Shown: one piece after another, positions 8,149 to 16,686 of the stretch | Layout of the letters: every line of letters starts with the position of its first letter | How positions within the stretch are numbered: the first letter of the stretch is position 1 | Source of the DNA: an uncultured bacterium | GTDB lineage: Bacteria > Bacteroidota > Bacteroidia > Bacteroidales > Bacteroidaceae | Reading direction: 5' to 3' | Length of the DNA stretch: 64,000 nt | NCBI GenBank assembly: GCA_905214625.1 | Contig: CAJMMQ010000003.1 | Coordinates: 62,001 to 126,000, forward strand | Made by a program: the position numbers and the translations under genes | Notes under the pieces: model-generated | Seen by the model: only the letters and a program-made list of their open reading frames with translations | The model's database searches: none | What the model was told of the DNA's origin: nothing

Positions 8149-9558
8149 TTATTGCCATATAATCGCTGTCGACGCGCTGCCTCCATTGTTTGTGATGCGC
8201 AGGATGTACTGTCCCGGGGTGAGAGCCGCATTGAGGTGCAGGGTGTTCTCGCCCTTGTCGATGTCCGTCGTGCCGCAGTCTGCCGCCTTCATTCCGCTTG
8301 CGCTGTAGATGCTTGCGTTTACTGTGCAGGACTCATTGGCCTGTAGTGTAACGTTGAACGAGCCGCCGGTAACAGGCATCGGGTCAACTTGCATAATCCT
8401 GAACGGCACATATTGCTGCTTTGTTATAGGCTCGTTGCGGTGTAGTACGGCAAATGCGGGCTTGCGCTTTTCATAGTGTTTCATGTTGATGCAACGCAGA
8501 CGGGCACATAGTGTGTTAGCGTCAGACAGGCCGAATGCCACTGACCTTATAACCCATTTGCGGCCTTCCTCGTTGTCGCCGGCCTTCGTTATGCGCCATG
8601 ACGAGCCGCTGCGTTCGGTCGGTGCGAATGCTCCACCGTCGTTGTCGCCCCACGTCCATTCGGCGACAAACAGCGTGTCTTGCGGCGTTATGTCGATAGT
8701 TATAGGCTCTTCCTTCAGTATTTCACGTCCCGACCAGTCACATGTGTACACCGTTCCGGTCCATCCTCCTGCCAAGGTGTCAACCGGAAGCTCCGCTATC
8801 AGGCTGTCAACATCGGCCATTGTGCGCGGCGCGGTGTCGTCGGCCATCATCATCGGCATTACCATACGTCTCATCCGGGCTTGTTTTAGCGAGTCCATAA
8901 CGCCGTGCTTCGCCATGTCCAATGTCCAGCCGTGCCCTTCTCTTGCGGCGCGGCTAAGATGCTTTTCTGCCTTGGCGTAGTCAGGCGCACCATTGTAACC
9001 GCTCATATATAAGCCTCCAAGCATGTAGTCGCAAGAGGCGTTGCGCAGCTCCGAGCCTTTAAGGAAATACTGCTCGGCCAATGCGTAGTCCTGTTTCACG
9101 CCAAGACCTTTATACAGCATGTAGCCTGCGCCATACCATCCGCGCCCGTAACCTTTCTTCGCAGCCATGTTATACCAGTAATACGCCTTTTCATAATTCT
9201 GCTTGAAGCCTAACGCCTGTTGGTACATCTGCGCCAAAAGGCACATCGCCTTTGCGTCGCCGCACTCTGCTGCGCGCTTCAACAAACGTCCTGCGTAGCG
9301 GCAGTTGCGCTCTACGCCTATGCCGTAAAGGTACATCCGGCCAAGCTCGCGCATGCCGTCAATGTCGCCTTGGCGTGCAAGGTTCATGTATATCTTTGCC
9401 GCATTCTTAAGGTTTACGTCGGCGTTGACACCGTTTATATATCTGTATGCCCACTTCAATTGAGTCTCCGTGCTGACAGTATCGAGCGAAACAGCCTTTT
9501 GAGCCATTGCCGGAACAATGGCAGCCACTGCCAGAATAAGTGTAAATATCTTTTTCAT
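8149..9558 (-). CDS. Secreted Sel1-repeat (TPR-like) protein with type IX-like C-terminal tail
   Basis: I chose the ATG at 9558 (MKKIFTLIL); a TTG two codons upstream is possible. The 469-residue protein has a signal peptide, then four or five Sel1-like repeats (about 50-210), for example AMCLLAQMYQQALGFKQNYEKA and related phrases with the G-x-G-V pattern. A beta-rich middle follows at about 260-390. The last 75 residues (from about 395) end with LTPGQYILRITNNGG, resembling the type A sorting domain of the type IX secretion system, although the usual basic end is replaced by TAIIWQ. Sel1 repeats mediate protein contacts. Same-strand neighbours lie within 35 bp on both sides, so an envelope-protein operon is likely. 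Confidence 0.78.
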   Translation of the reverse strand: MKKIFTLILAVAAIVPAMAQKAVSLDTVSTETQLKWAYRYINGVNADVNLKNAAKIYMNLARQGDIDGMRELGRMYLYGIGVERNCRYAGRLLKRAAECGDAKAMCLLAQMYQQALGFKQNYEKAYYWYNMAAKKGYGRGWYGAGYMLYKGLGVKQDYALAEQYFLKGSELRNASCDYMLGGLYMSGYNGAPDYAKAEKHLSRAAREGHGWTLDMAKHGVMDSLKQARMRRMVMPMMMADDTAPRTMADVDSLIAELPVDTLAGGWTGTVYTCDWSGREILKEEPITIDITPQDTLFVAEWTWGDNDGGAFAPTERSGSSWRITKAGDNEEGRKWVIRSVAFGLSDANTLCARLRCINMKHYEKRKPAFAVLHRNEPITKQQYVPFRIMQVDPMPVTGGSFNVTLQANESCTVNASIYSASGMKAADCGTTDIDKGENTLHLNAALTPGQYILRITNNGGSASTAIIWQ

Positions 9559-9589
9559 TGCCAAGTGTTTTTCAGTTGAACATCTGTGT

Positions 9590-10177
9590 TTACCATTTCA
9601 TTTTGCCGTTCTTCAGCCGTCCCTGCACCTTCATCTTCTCGATGATGTTGCTCTCTTTCATGGCTTTCGGCTGCGTCTCCTTCAATCGGCGGATATTGTC
9701 TTTTTGCTTCGCTACGTCGTATTTGTCGCGCATGTAGACGAGCTTTTCCCTCATCAGATACTTGAAAATATCCTTTTTCATGCTTGAAAGCTCGCTTTCG
9801 GTGTACTCGCCGCCCTCGCGAAGCAGACTAAGGTTATACTCCGTCTTCGCCTCCACGTCAGGAACCGACGTTACCTGGATATACCTGTTGCGCTGCTCTG
9901 TATTCAGTACGCCCATCATCGCCTTGTAAAAAGTCTTGTTTGCGGCATACTTCATGCGCGAAGCCTTTACCGGGTTCTGCTCCACATACAGCGCGGAGTC
10001 AACCGTAAGGTTGTAAGCGTCGTAGGCGTTGCGTATCGCCGCCTCCTGCTCCGGGCTTAGTTTAACAATCTTGCTGATTTCAATGATTTTACGGTCTGAA
10101 CGTTTTTCAGTAGCGTTCTGTGCCGACACTGATGTGCATAACATCAGTGCGGCTGCACAAATTACAGTTTTAAACAT
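9590..10177 (-). CDS. Secreted helical protein, Spy/CpxP-like features, 195 aa
   Basis: Signal peptide to about residue 19 (CTSVSAQ). The mature protein is highly charged and helical. An LSPEQEAAIRNAYDAY segment and later TEQRNRYIQV resemble the LTxxQ motifs of periplasmic Spy/CpxP-type proteins, though the resemblance is short. There are no cysteines in the mature part and no membrane segment. Gene order places it directly upstream of the Sel1-repeat gene (31 bp). Function is unknown; a periplasmic chaperone or stress-sensing role is only suggested by the helical LSPEQ pattern. Confidence 0.7.
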   Translation of the reverse strand: MFKTVICAAALMLCTSVSAQNATEKRSDRKIIEISKIVKLSPEQEAAIRNAYDAYNLTVDSALYVEQNPVKASRMKYAANKTFYKAMMGVLNTEQRNRYIQVTSVPDVEAKTEYNLSLLREGGEYTESELSSMKKDIFKYLMREKLVYMRDKYDVAKQKDNIRRLKETQPKAMKESNIIEKMKVQGRLKNGKMKW

Positions 10178-10259
10178 TGTTAGGTTTGATTTTAGTTGTT
10201 AATAAAAATACATGCCGTTAACCGGCATTCATGGTATTCAGGTAAAGTTTTCGGTACAG

Positions 10260-10586
10260 TTACTCAATGTAACCATACCAGTTGGTGTCGCCGCACTCTA
10301 TTTCGAGCGTGTACGTGCCGCCGTCAAGCGATGCTCCTGTCGGTAAAACGACGCCTGTACGAGGTATGTCCGTGTATTCGTCAAGCACGGTTTCACCGCT
10401 TTCGCTTGTAATTCTGATGTGTGCATCGTACATCATTACAGGTGAAGTTACCGTCAGATAATAAGTGTCGGTGTCGTAAGTGGCGGAAAGATTAGGCGCG
10501 AGCGAACGCTCCTGTTTCCCTAATTTAGCATTGTCATTACTATTGTGACAAGTAGTGTAAAGCTTGATATTGAAAATGTCGGCCAA
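10260..10586 (-). pseudogene. DUF3244-like domain ORF lacking a proper start and signal peptide
   Basis: Residues from about 28 on (APNLSATYDTDTYYLTV to GGTYTLEIECGDTNWYGYIE) look like the small beta-sandwich DUF3244 domain common in secreted Bacteroidales proteins. The ORF has no in-frame ATG before the domain; the only candidates are TTG-type codons, and no signal peptide is encoded in frame. An ATG in another frame lies just upstream (10599). This fits a gene whose 5' end has been damaged, perhaps by a frameshift, or an intracellular variant. If expressed it would be the first gene of the envelope cluster 10586-6532. Confidence 0.5.
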
Positions 10587-10629
10587 GCAAATGTTTCATG
10601 AAAATGCAGCGATAAAAAATAATAAAATG

Positions 10630-10695
10630 TTCCGTTTCATATCCGTTAAGTTTGATTTCGGCGGCAAAATTATAGCGAACGGATATGAAACGGAA
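10630..10695 (-). promoter_or_regulatory. 18-bp perfect inverted repeat enclosing a -7 box
   Basis: TTCCGTTTCATATCCGTT (10630-10647) and AACGGATATGAAACGGAA (10678-10695) are exact reverse complements with a 30-bp loop. On the minus strand the loop contains TAATTTTG, a TAnnTTTG match, so the promoter of the 10586-to-6532 gene series may lie between two operator arms. It could instead act as an RNA hairpin ending the upstream TPR gene. Confidence 0.55.
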
Positions 10696-10703
10696 ATTTC
10701 GGA

Positions 10704-10759
10704 GTTGACAAAACAGTTGACAAATGGTTTTGCCGGTTTACAAAACGGTTGACAACAGG
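10704..10759. repeat. Four 12-bp direct repeats, GTTGACAAAACx type
   Basis: Units start at 10704 (GTTGACAAAACA), 10716 (GTTGACAAATGG), 10736 (GTTTACAAAACG) and 10748 (GTTGACAACAGG): two pairs, each with 12-bp spacing, separated by eight bases. They lie between the TPR regulator stop (10771) and the inverted repeat above. Spacing near one helical turn suggests a protein-binding array. Confidence 0.6.
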
Positions 10760-10770
10760 ACGTAAGTGCC

Positions 10771-12534
10771 TTATAATGAGAGGATAAACTCGTCCCACTT
10801 TTCGGGCGCTTCTACCTTGCCGAAAGCCTTAAAATACAACCTCTTGCGCATTACCGAGATTGCGCTTTTTGTCTTTATTGTCAGCGTGGCGATGTCTTTC
10901 GGGCTTACGCCTACTTTCAGCAGCAGGCACACGCGGTACTCGATGTCGCTTATCCGGCACAGTGCTGACAGGCGTTCCTTGAACTCCGGGTAGTGGCTGT
11001 TTACTTCTTTGTCTAGACTTTGCCAGTCTTCTGTGGAGAGTTTTTTGTCGAAATCGTTTGCCGTATTGTCGTTCAACAGTGTGAAAATCTTGGTTCGTAT
11101 GTCTGAATTTTCCAATCCGGCGGCGGCCAGTTCCCTGTTCTTCGTCCTTATTTCGGCCATCATGTTGAGGTTGCTAAGCTGCTTCTCCTTGGCCTTCAGG
11201 GCTGCGGCAAGGCTCATGTTTTTGCTTGCCGACGCTGCAAGTTCCTGCTTTAGCGCCTCTATCTTGCTATTGTTGTCGCTGATGAACTTGCTGCTTTGCT
11301 CGTATAAAGAGTTGAGGTAACGCTTCTCGTTCTCGTGCTTCATGCGCTCGGCCAATCTCTTTTTCTTTGAATATTGTATAAGAGCGAGCACTGCAAGTAT
11401 TGCGGCTATTACGAGTACAGCCGCCACTGTAATGATAAATCGGTCTGTTGTTATTTCTTCTTTCAGCCTTTCGTTCTCCTCTTCCCTTATGTTATAGTTG
11501 TAGACGGCATCGATTTTGGCAACTGTTTCCGTCTGTATTATCGCTTGGATTGAGTCAGTATATCTGTCATATTCGTCAAGGAATATGGCGGCCTTTGCCA
11601 TGTTTTTGTGCTCAAGGTAGTAGTGTCCGAGACGCTTGCTTGCGCTGTATTTCGCGTAAACGTCGTCCAATGCGTAAAGCTTGTTGTACAGAATGACGGC
11701 AGAGTCTTCTTTGCCTACCTTATTATATATGTCCGCAGCGATGGCATAAATTGGCCGGGCGGTTGTACTGTCTACACCAGCCAATGCTTGCTGGGCGTAT
11801 TTTTCGGCTATGCGGTATTGTTTTAGATAATAATAATTGTTAGCAATTTGTCCGAGGATGTCAGCTTCATACGATTTGTCGCCATTCTCACGGACAAGTA
11901 TTAATGCCTGTTTGAAATACTGCATGGCCTGTTTGTAGCCGTTCATTCGTTGCAGGCAGTTAGCCATTCCGCATAGAGCATAAGCCTGATTGGATTTGTT
12001 TCCCCTTGTCTTATTATATTTATAAGACTTTGAGAAGGCGTTAAATCCTTTTTCATATAGCCCTTGGTATAGGAAGATGTAGCCCATTTGAGCTTGCGCC
12101 TTATAATATAAGGTGCGGCTGCTGTCGGCCATTTCCACTACTTTTTGAAAGTATGGCAGGGCGCGGTCGTTGTCGTACATGTCGGCATACACGCGACCTG
12201 CGTAGTAATAAACCTGCGGCAGACGGCGCTTGTCGCCATCCTCCTCGTAGTAATCTATGAGCCGCAGCATCACGGTGTCAGTCTTGTGTACGATGTAAGC
12301 CTTGTCTTCGGCCTTTACGCGCATCAGCGAGTACAGGCTCCATTCGGCCTCGGTAGCACCAGCCATGTGCGGCTTCATGCTGTCAAGCAACGCCAATGCG
12401 CGCGGCGCGTCAGTGTCGGCAATGCTGTCGATTGCCGCTATCTCCGCCTCGCGGTCCATTCCGTCGCCGCAGCTGAAGAGGCAAGCCATGCACAGCGCGG
12501 CGGCTACATGCAATATCGCAGTAGTTCGTTTCAT
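10771..12534 (-). CDS. Membrane-anchored TPR regulator with C-terminal HTH-like domain
   Basis: The start at 12534 (MKRTTAIL) gives a lipoprotein signal ending LFSC; the open frame upstream only reads through a promoter repeat. 587 residues: TPR repeats over about 85-340 (QVYYYAGRVYADMYDNDRAL, and later YKQAMQYFKQALILVRENGD), one transmembrane helix at about 365-387 (FIITVAAVLVIAAILAVLAL), a coiled coil (about 390-490), and a C-terminal region with EYRVCLLLKVGVSPKDIATLT and KSAISVMRKRLY that resembles a LuxR-type helix-turn-helix. This layout is common in Bacteroidales and suggests signalling from the periplasmic TPR to DNA; no target is known. The -7 box TATATTTG ends about 5 bases before the ATG, so the mRNA would be nearly leaderless. 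Confidence 0.8.
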   Translation of the reverse strand: MKRTTAILHVAAALCMACLFSCGDGMDREAEIAAIDSIADTDAPRALALLDSMKPHMAGATEAEWSLYSLMRVKAEDKAYIVHKTDTVMLRLIDYYEEDGDKRRLPQVYYYAGRVYADMYDNDRALPYFQKVVEMADSSRTLYYKAQAQMGYIFLYQGLYEKGFNAFSKSYKYNKTRGNKSNQAYALCGMANCLQRMNGYKQAMQYFKQALILVRENGDKSYEADILGQIANNYYYLKQYRIAEKYAQQALAGVDSTTARPIYAIAADIYNKVGKEDSAVILYNKLYALDDVYAKYSASKRLGHYYLEHKNMAKAAIFLDEYDRYTDSIQAIIQTETVAKIDAVYNYNIREEENERLKEEITTDRFIITVAAVLVIAAILAVLALIQYSKKKRLAERMKHENEKRYLNSLYEQSSKFISDNNSKIEALKQELAASASKNMSLAAALKAKEKQLSNLNMMAEIRTKNRELAAAGLENSDIRTKIFTLLNDNTANDFDKKLSTEDWQSLDKEVNSHYPEFKERLSALCRISDIEYRVCLLLKVGVSPKDIATLTIKTKSAISVMRKRLYFKAFGKVEAPEKWDEFILSL

Positions 12535-12690
12535 TAGTGCAAATATAGTGAAAGGCGAGCGCAACGAGAAATGAAAAACGCAGTTTTTTGATTTCTCATT
12601 GCCGAGCCGCATCCTATATTCGTGAAGCAAATATAGTGAAAGGCGAGCGCAACGAGAAATGAAAGACGGAGTTTTTTGATTTGTTACTAT
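12535..12690 (-). repeat. Promoter-bearing cassette, two tandem copies
   Basis: GCAAATATAGTGAAAGGCG starts at about 12540 and again at about 12627, followed each time by AGCGCAACGAGAAATGAAA. On the minus strand both copies contain TATATTTGC, a -7 box. Between them lies TTGCCGAGCCGCATCCTATA. Copy 1 ends at the ATG of the TPR regulator. Related to 27740-27815 and, more distantly, 714-975. Confidence 0.75.
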
Positions 12691-12710
12691 GCAGTATCGG
12701 CGGATTTGCA

Positions 12711-14145
12711 ATCACTAGTGTTCGAAAGATTATTTTATCCAGGTTATGTTGCAATGGCTTAAATCCGTTTTTACGGAATTCTTGCCTTCAACCGAAAATC
12801 ACTATTCTGTTTGTCCGCATTACCGCCATTTAGCACAACCATGAGTTGACAGACCCAATCCTGCATCTCCATAAAGAACATGAATTTGCCTATAGAGAAT
12901 CCCAGGCCGTTCTCACGCTTGTAAATCATCACGAGCATGGCAGTGATGAGCGTCATGTACAGTATAACCTTAATTCCGTTCTCACTTGTTGACACGAAAT
13001 GCGAGAAAGACAGGTTCTGCTTCAGGAACTTGAAGAATACCTCTATATCCCAGCGTCTCCTGTATGCCTCGGCTACCTGCTTCGGCGTAAGGCTGAAATC
13101 GTTGGTTATCAGGAACACCTCGTTCTCAACCCTCCTTACCTTGCCTTTGTTTGCAGGGCGTGTGGTGTCACGCGGATGCTTGAAGCGTGCCTTTATAACG
13201 CGGTATGGCGTTTCGGAGTATTTCTTCTCCTCATTGTCGTACAGATGTACAATATTGTCCTCATACAGCTCAAGATTGCCAAGGTCGGTGTCTGTGTCTT
13301 CTTTCATAAGGCTTTCCACCACTTCCATGTTGCGGCTGGTCTTTATCCTTCCTACAAATTTGCCATCACACTCGTTTATGGCGTTAAAGTTGTCCAGGGA
13401 ACTGAGACCGCGGTCTATAACATATAAGTTCGCATGTCTGCTGTCTTTTTTGACAAGCTTGAGTACTACCTTTGGGATGGCCATGTCCTCGCTAAGATAT
13501 ACAGCCTCGTTGAACACCTCGGCCAGTCTGACGGCGAAACCGTCGTATGCCATGGTATACTTTATCTGCTTGCGCGGCTGCCTTCCGTCTCCGGGCTTCT
13601 TGCCGACGGTGAAACCGGCCTTGAGCCTGTTGCAGCATTCGGCCACCATGGAACTGTCAACACGTATCAGATACAGATGCATAATTTCCTCTTCAGTGTA
13701 CAGTTGGGAGAAACGTCTGTATATAATCTCATAGGCTTTCTCAAAGAAGCTCAGGTCTATCTTTGACAGGCGGGTGGAAATGGAACTGTGCGTAACATGG
13801 GCGTCTGCACTTATGTTGAACAGCGTCTTGAAAATGGAATTGTTGAATACGACCTCAAGCTTGCGCTGACTTATCTGATCTGCTGCCAGGAGGGCAAAGA
13901 CAAGGAGATAGAACATCCGCTCGCCGCTCAAGACCTTGGCGCAATAGTCCACCTTTGTAGAACAGGACAGTTTGGCCAGTTCTTCATCGGGTATCATGCG
14001 CAGGATGTCTTTTGCATGAACTTTTACATCTTTCATTTCAATATTTTTTGCTCTATTATTATGATGTAAAGATACAAAAAAATATTGATATATGCAAGTA
14101 AATAACTGACTTTCAGATAGTTAAAATCTTTCGAACACTAGTGAT
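12711..14145 (-). mobile_element. IS4-type insertion sequence
   Basis: ATCACTAGTGTTCGAAAGATT (12711-12731) is the exact reverse complement of 14125-14145, and the pair brackets one transposase gene. The outer CACTAGTG is itself palindromic, so it may be part of the inverted repeats or an 8-bp target duplication. The next nine bases outside, ATTTGCAAT and ATATGCTAT, agree at 7 of 9. The right flank runs directly into multi-hairpin repeat copy B, so the element entered that repeat. Confidence 0.85.
12771..14036 (-). CDS. IS4-family DDE transposase
   Basis: 421 residues, apparently intact. Catalytic acids are visible in IRVDSSMVAE (first Asp), LYVIDRGLSSLDNF (second Asp) and YRRRWDIEVFFKFLKQNL, the Y-x2-R-x3-E-x6-K signature of IS4 enzymes carrying the third acid. 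The enzyme would cut and paste the surrounding element in the cytoplasm. It lies wholly within the 21-bp inverted repeats. No frameshift was seen, so the copy may still be active. Confidence 0.92.
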   Translation of the reverse strand: MKDVKVHAKDILRMIPDEELAKLSCSTKVDYCAKVLSGERMFYLLVFALLAADQISQRKLEVVFNNSIFKTLFNISADAHVTHSSISTRLSKIDLSFFEKAYEIIYRRFSQLYTEEEIMHLYLIRVDSSMVAECCNRLKAGFTVGKKPGDGRQPRKQIKYTMAYDGFAVRLAEVFNEAVYLSEDMAIPKVVLKLVKKDSRHANLYVIDRGLSSLDNFNAINECDGKFVGRIKTSRNMEVVESLMKEDTDTDLGNLELYEDNIVHLYDNEEKKYSETPYRVIKARFKHPRDTTRPANKGKVRRVENEVFLITNDFSLTPKQVAEAYRRRWDIEVFFKFLKQNLSFSHFVSTSENGIKVILYMTLITAMLVMIYKRENGLGFSIGKFMFFMEMQDWVCQLMVVLNGGNADKQNSDFRLKARIP

Positions 14146-14294
14146 ATGCTATCCGACAGCATCGAATATCAGGATCTGCGATCCGAAAAACATACCTATT
14201 AATCAAAAAATAGGAAGTAAGCGGATTGAAAAATCCTTATATTATATTTCGGCAGATTACAAATCAGCCGGCACAATAGTCTTGTTGGTATATA
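14144..14294 (+). repeat. Multi-hairpin dispersed repeat, copy B (interrupted by the IS)
   Basis: Begins at the right IS end with GATATGCTATCCGACAGC, then GGATCTGCGATCC, CCTATT..AATAGG, GGATTGAAAAATCC and CGGCAGATT..AATCAGCCG, the same order as copies A and C. Confidence 0.75.
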
Positions 14295-14340
14295 TCGTTG
14301 CTTGTAAGCCTCGTTGCCTGGGAGCCACAAGACTAATGTT

Positions 14341-14500
14341 CTGGCGGATATGCTATCCGACAGCATCAAATATAAGGATCTGCGATCCGCGACTCATACC
14401 TATTAATCAAAAAAATAGGAAGTAATCGGATTGAAAAATCCTTATACTTAATTCCGGCAGATTGCAAATCAGCCGGCACAATAGTTTTGTTGGTATATGC
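14341..14500 (+). repeat. Multi-hairpin dispersed repeat, copy C
   Basis: Nearly identical to copy B over about 150 bp, with the same series of five small palindromes. It follows copy B after a roughly 45-bp unrelated spacer. Confidence 0.75.
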
Positions 14501-14527
14501 CTATTGTAGGGAGATTAATTTTATTGA

Positions 14528-14640
14528 TTGTCGGCTGCGCTCGGCATAACCAAATATAATTTGCTTCTGCTCTCACTTGCACGACAATTGCAAATCAGCC
14601 GGTACATTAGCTTTGTTGCTACATACCAGGCGGCACGAAA
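14528..14640 (+). repeat. Degenerate promoter cassette fused to a repeat fragment
   Basis: GCTGCGCTCGGCA followed by GCTCTCACTTGCACGACAATTGC echoes the promoter cassette on the plus strand, but the -7 box is lost. From 14587, CAAATCAGCCGGTACATTAG repeats the tail of the multi-hairpin element. No gene here. Confidence 0.5.
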
Positions 14641-14710
14641 ATTTGATGCATACATCATTCCACGGCAGTATCTCTTACGAAAATTTACTGACAAAAGAAT
14701 AAAAAAGACA

Positions 14711-14751
14711 AGCCTGTGTCATGATTTGTCACAGGCTAAATTGTAACTTTG
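14711..14751 (+). promoter_or_regulatory. Promoter with operator-like inverted repeat before WYL gene
   Basis: AGCCTGTG (14711-14718) and CACAGGCT (14730-14737) form an inverted repeat with an 11-bp spacer, ending 6 bp before the -7 box TAACTTTG (14744-14751). A repressor bound here would cover the -33 region. Autoregulation by the WYL protein is a natural guess. Confidence 0.55.
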
Positions 14752-14779
14752 CAGCGTAACCTAATAAAACAATAAATAT

Positions 14780-15721
14780 ATGGCAGCAAATATATTTGGA
14801 CGGTATGTATGGCTGATAGACATCCTGCGCAGGTATAAGCGCCTGACATTTAAAGAAATATGTTCGTTGTGGCAGGAAAGCGGACTAAGCTATGGCGAGG
14901 AACTGCCACTGAGGACATTCCATCGCCACCAGGATGCAATAAAGGACATCTTTGACGTGTATATAGAATGCGACAAGAAGGACGGATACAGATATTATAT
15001 TGACGAGCCTGAAAGGCTTGAAAGCAACAACCTGTACAACTGGCTCATAAGTTCTTACTCTACGCTCAACCAGATAAAGGCCGACAGCAAGCTGGAGAAC
15101 AGAATTATATTTGAAAACATACCGTCGGGACAGACATGGCTGACACATATCGCAGAAGCCATGCGCAACAACAGGGTGCTGAACATAACATATCACGGAT
15201 TCGGCAAGTCGGAGTCAACGACATTCGACATAGAGCCTTACTGCCTTAAAGTGGCTCACCGCCGCTGGTATGTGCTGGCGCGAAGTCCCTATTATTCTGA
15301 AAGGAACAAAGAGAAAGGCATTAAGCCATACGATGTATTCCGGATATATGCCCTCGACAGGATAATGGATATACAGGACACGGACAAGACGTTCACAATG
15401 AACAAAGACTTCGACGCGGCGAAATACTTTGAAGGCTGCTGCGGAGTGATTACGTCTGATGAGCCTTTACAAAGGATTGTGGTGCGTGCATACGACAACT
15501 TCGTAGATTATCTGCGCACGCTGCCGCTGCATGAGTCGCAGCGCGAACTCAGCAGCGATAAAGAGTCTACGCTGTTTGAATATCACCTCAAGCCTACGTT
15601 CGACTTCTATCAGCTGATACTTGCGCAGGCAAACCAGCTGGAGATAATAGAACCTGAAGCGGTGAGAGAGGAAATGCGCGGCCTTGCCCTGCACATACTG
15701 AAGTTTTACGACAAGTCTTAA
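14780..15721 (+). CDS. WYL-domain transcriptional regulator
   Basis: 313 residues. The N-terminal region (about 1-70) has a winged-helix pattern (RLTFKEICSLWQESG, LPLRTFHRHQDAIKDIF). The middle carries a WYL-type domain at about 135-205, with ITYHGFGKSESTTFDIEPYCLKV followed by RWYVLARS, and a C-terminal WCX-like extension (about 230-313). WYL proteins sense ligands, often nucleotides or nucleic acids, and control stress or defence genes. It stands alone, with IS and repeat sequence upstream. Start is supported by the -7 box 28 bp upstream and by full coverage of the HTH. Confidence 0.88.
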   Translation: MAANIFGRYVWLIDILRRYKRLTFKEICSLWQESGLSYGEELPLRTFHRHQDAIKDIFDVYIECDKKDGYRYYIDEPERLESNNLYNWLISSYSTLNQIKADSKLENRIIFENIPSGQTWLTHIAEAMRNNRVLNITYHGFGKSESTTFDIEPYCLKVAHRRWYVLARSPYYSERNKEKGIKPYDVFRIYALDRIMDIQDTDKTFTMNKDFDAAKYFEGCCGVITSDEPLQRIVVRAYDNFVDYLRTLPLHESQRELSSDKESTLFEYHLKPTFDFYQLILAQANQLEIIEPEAVREEMRGLALHILKFYDKS

Positions 15722-15960
15722 CAGCCTAAAATCTATGCGTAGCAGGAAAGGGACATCGATATTATAGAATAAAAAATGAAACGGAATATCCCGACTTAAC
15801 GCAGACATGTCATCTAGTTTCGGCAAGATTGCAGCCTTATATCAAACAGACGGCAAGACTATGACAGGAAACTATAATTTAATTTTTCAGATACCGAAAC
15901 TTTAGCTCAAAACCGGAAAGCAACCTACACAATAAACATTAAATATAAAGAATCAACAAA
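15722..15960. other. Intergenic DNA
   Basis: AT-rich stretch between the convergent WYL gene and 16038-16631. No gene, promoter or repeat recognised. Confidence 0.5.
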
Positions 15961-15964
15961 AGAA

Positions 15965-15989
15965 ACGGGGCGCCTTTTCGGCGTCCCGT
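15965..15989 (-). terminator. Rho-independent terminator of gene 16038-16631
   Basis: Read on the minus strand, ACGGGACGCCGAAAAGGCGCC.. folds into a stem (ACGGGACGCC with GGCGCCCCGT, one G-U) closed by a four-base loop and followed by TTCTTTTGTTG. Confidence 0.75.
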
Positions 15990-16037
15990 CATTCACGTTA
16001 TTAGAAAGAGTCCATTCTGATTTTTATTAGCCTTATG

Positions 16038-16631
16038 TCATTCCCATGCAATTGGCACATTCTTCAGCTGAATATACTCGTTTATGGACTTAGAGTTTCT
16101 GCCTCCGCCGAGGTTCCATGGACCCTTAACCAGTACGAAAGAGCTTACAGTGGCAGGCACTTCGCATATTGTGGCAAACTTCAGCTTCACGGCCACGTCG
16201 GGATTAAGATTCTTCATGTCATCGCCACCGCATCCGGCGTTATACTCGTTGCCGTCAGCATCATACGCCTTTGTAAGGCCGCCGCCACCGATAAGGCCGT
16301 TCTGGAAGCTTATGCCCACAGCCTTAACCTTAACGTAAATGTCTACACGGTTAGATGCCTTGTTGCCCTTTGCCTCGACAAACTCCATTGTGAAGTATTC
16401 TGAGCCGGGATTGCCTACAGCCACGCCGCCTACTGACGGGGAGAAACTAAGCGCCGGAGCATTCTGAGGAGACGTTGTTGTATTTGTTCCTGTGGTATTA
16501 ACGCCCGTAACTTCCTGTACAACGCCCTTGGCGGCTTCTTTCAGTTTCTTAAAAAACTGCGCGTCTGCCTGCTGAGGTATTGCAAATAAAGCTATTGCCA
16601 CTACACAAACTGTTCTGATAATCTTTTTCAT
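16038..16631 (-). CDS. Secreted protein of unknown function, 197 aa
   Basis: Signal peptide to about residue 24 (IPQQADAQ). Next come a short charged helix (FFKKLKEAAKGVVQEV), a Thr/Asn-rich linker, and a beta-rich domain (about 75-197) containing GGGGLTKAYDADGNEYNAG and VKGPWNLGG. The DADGNEY phrase suggests a turn or calcium-like loop. No family recognised. It lies 55 bp downstream of a polytopic membrane protein on the same strand and ends at a clear terminator. Confidence 0.75.
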   Translation of the reverse strand: MKKIIRTVCVVAIALFAIPQQADAQFFKKLKEAAKGVVQEVTGVNTTGTNTTTSPQNAPALSFSPSVGGVAVGNPGSEYFTMEFVEAKGNKASNRVDIYVKVKAVGISFQNGLIGGGGLTKAYDADGNEYNAGCGGDDMKNLNPDVAVKLKFATICEVPATVSSFVLVKGPWNLGGGRNSKSINEYIQLKNVPIAWE

Positions 16632-16686
16632 AACCGAAATTTATAATATTAAACAATCATTTATATAAATAAAATGCCTTATTTCA

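Noticed and set aside
10771..12711. 646-residue version of the TPR regulator with 59 extra N-terminal residues
   Set aside because: The extra residues are encoded by the promoter repeat; the internal Met starts a proper lipoprotein signal.
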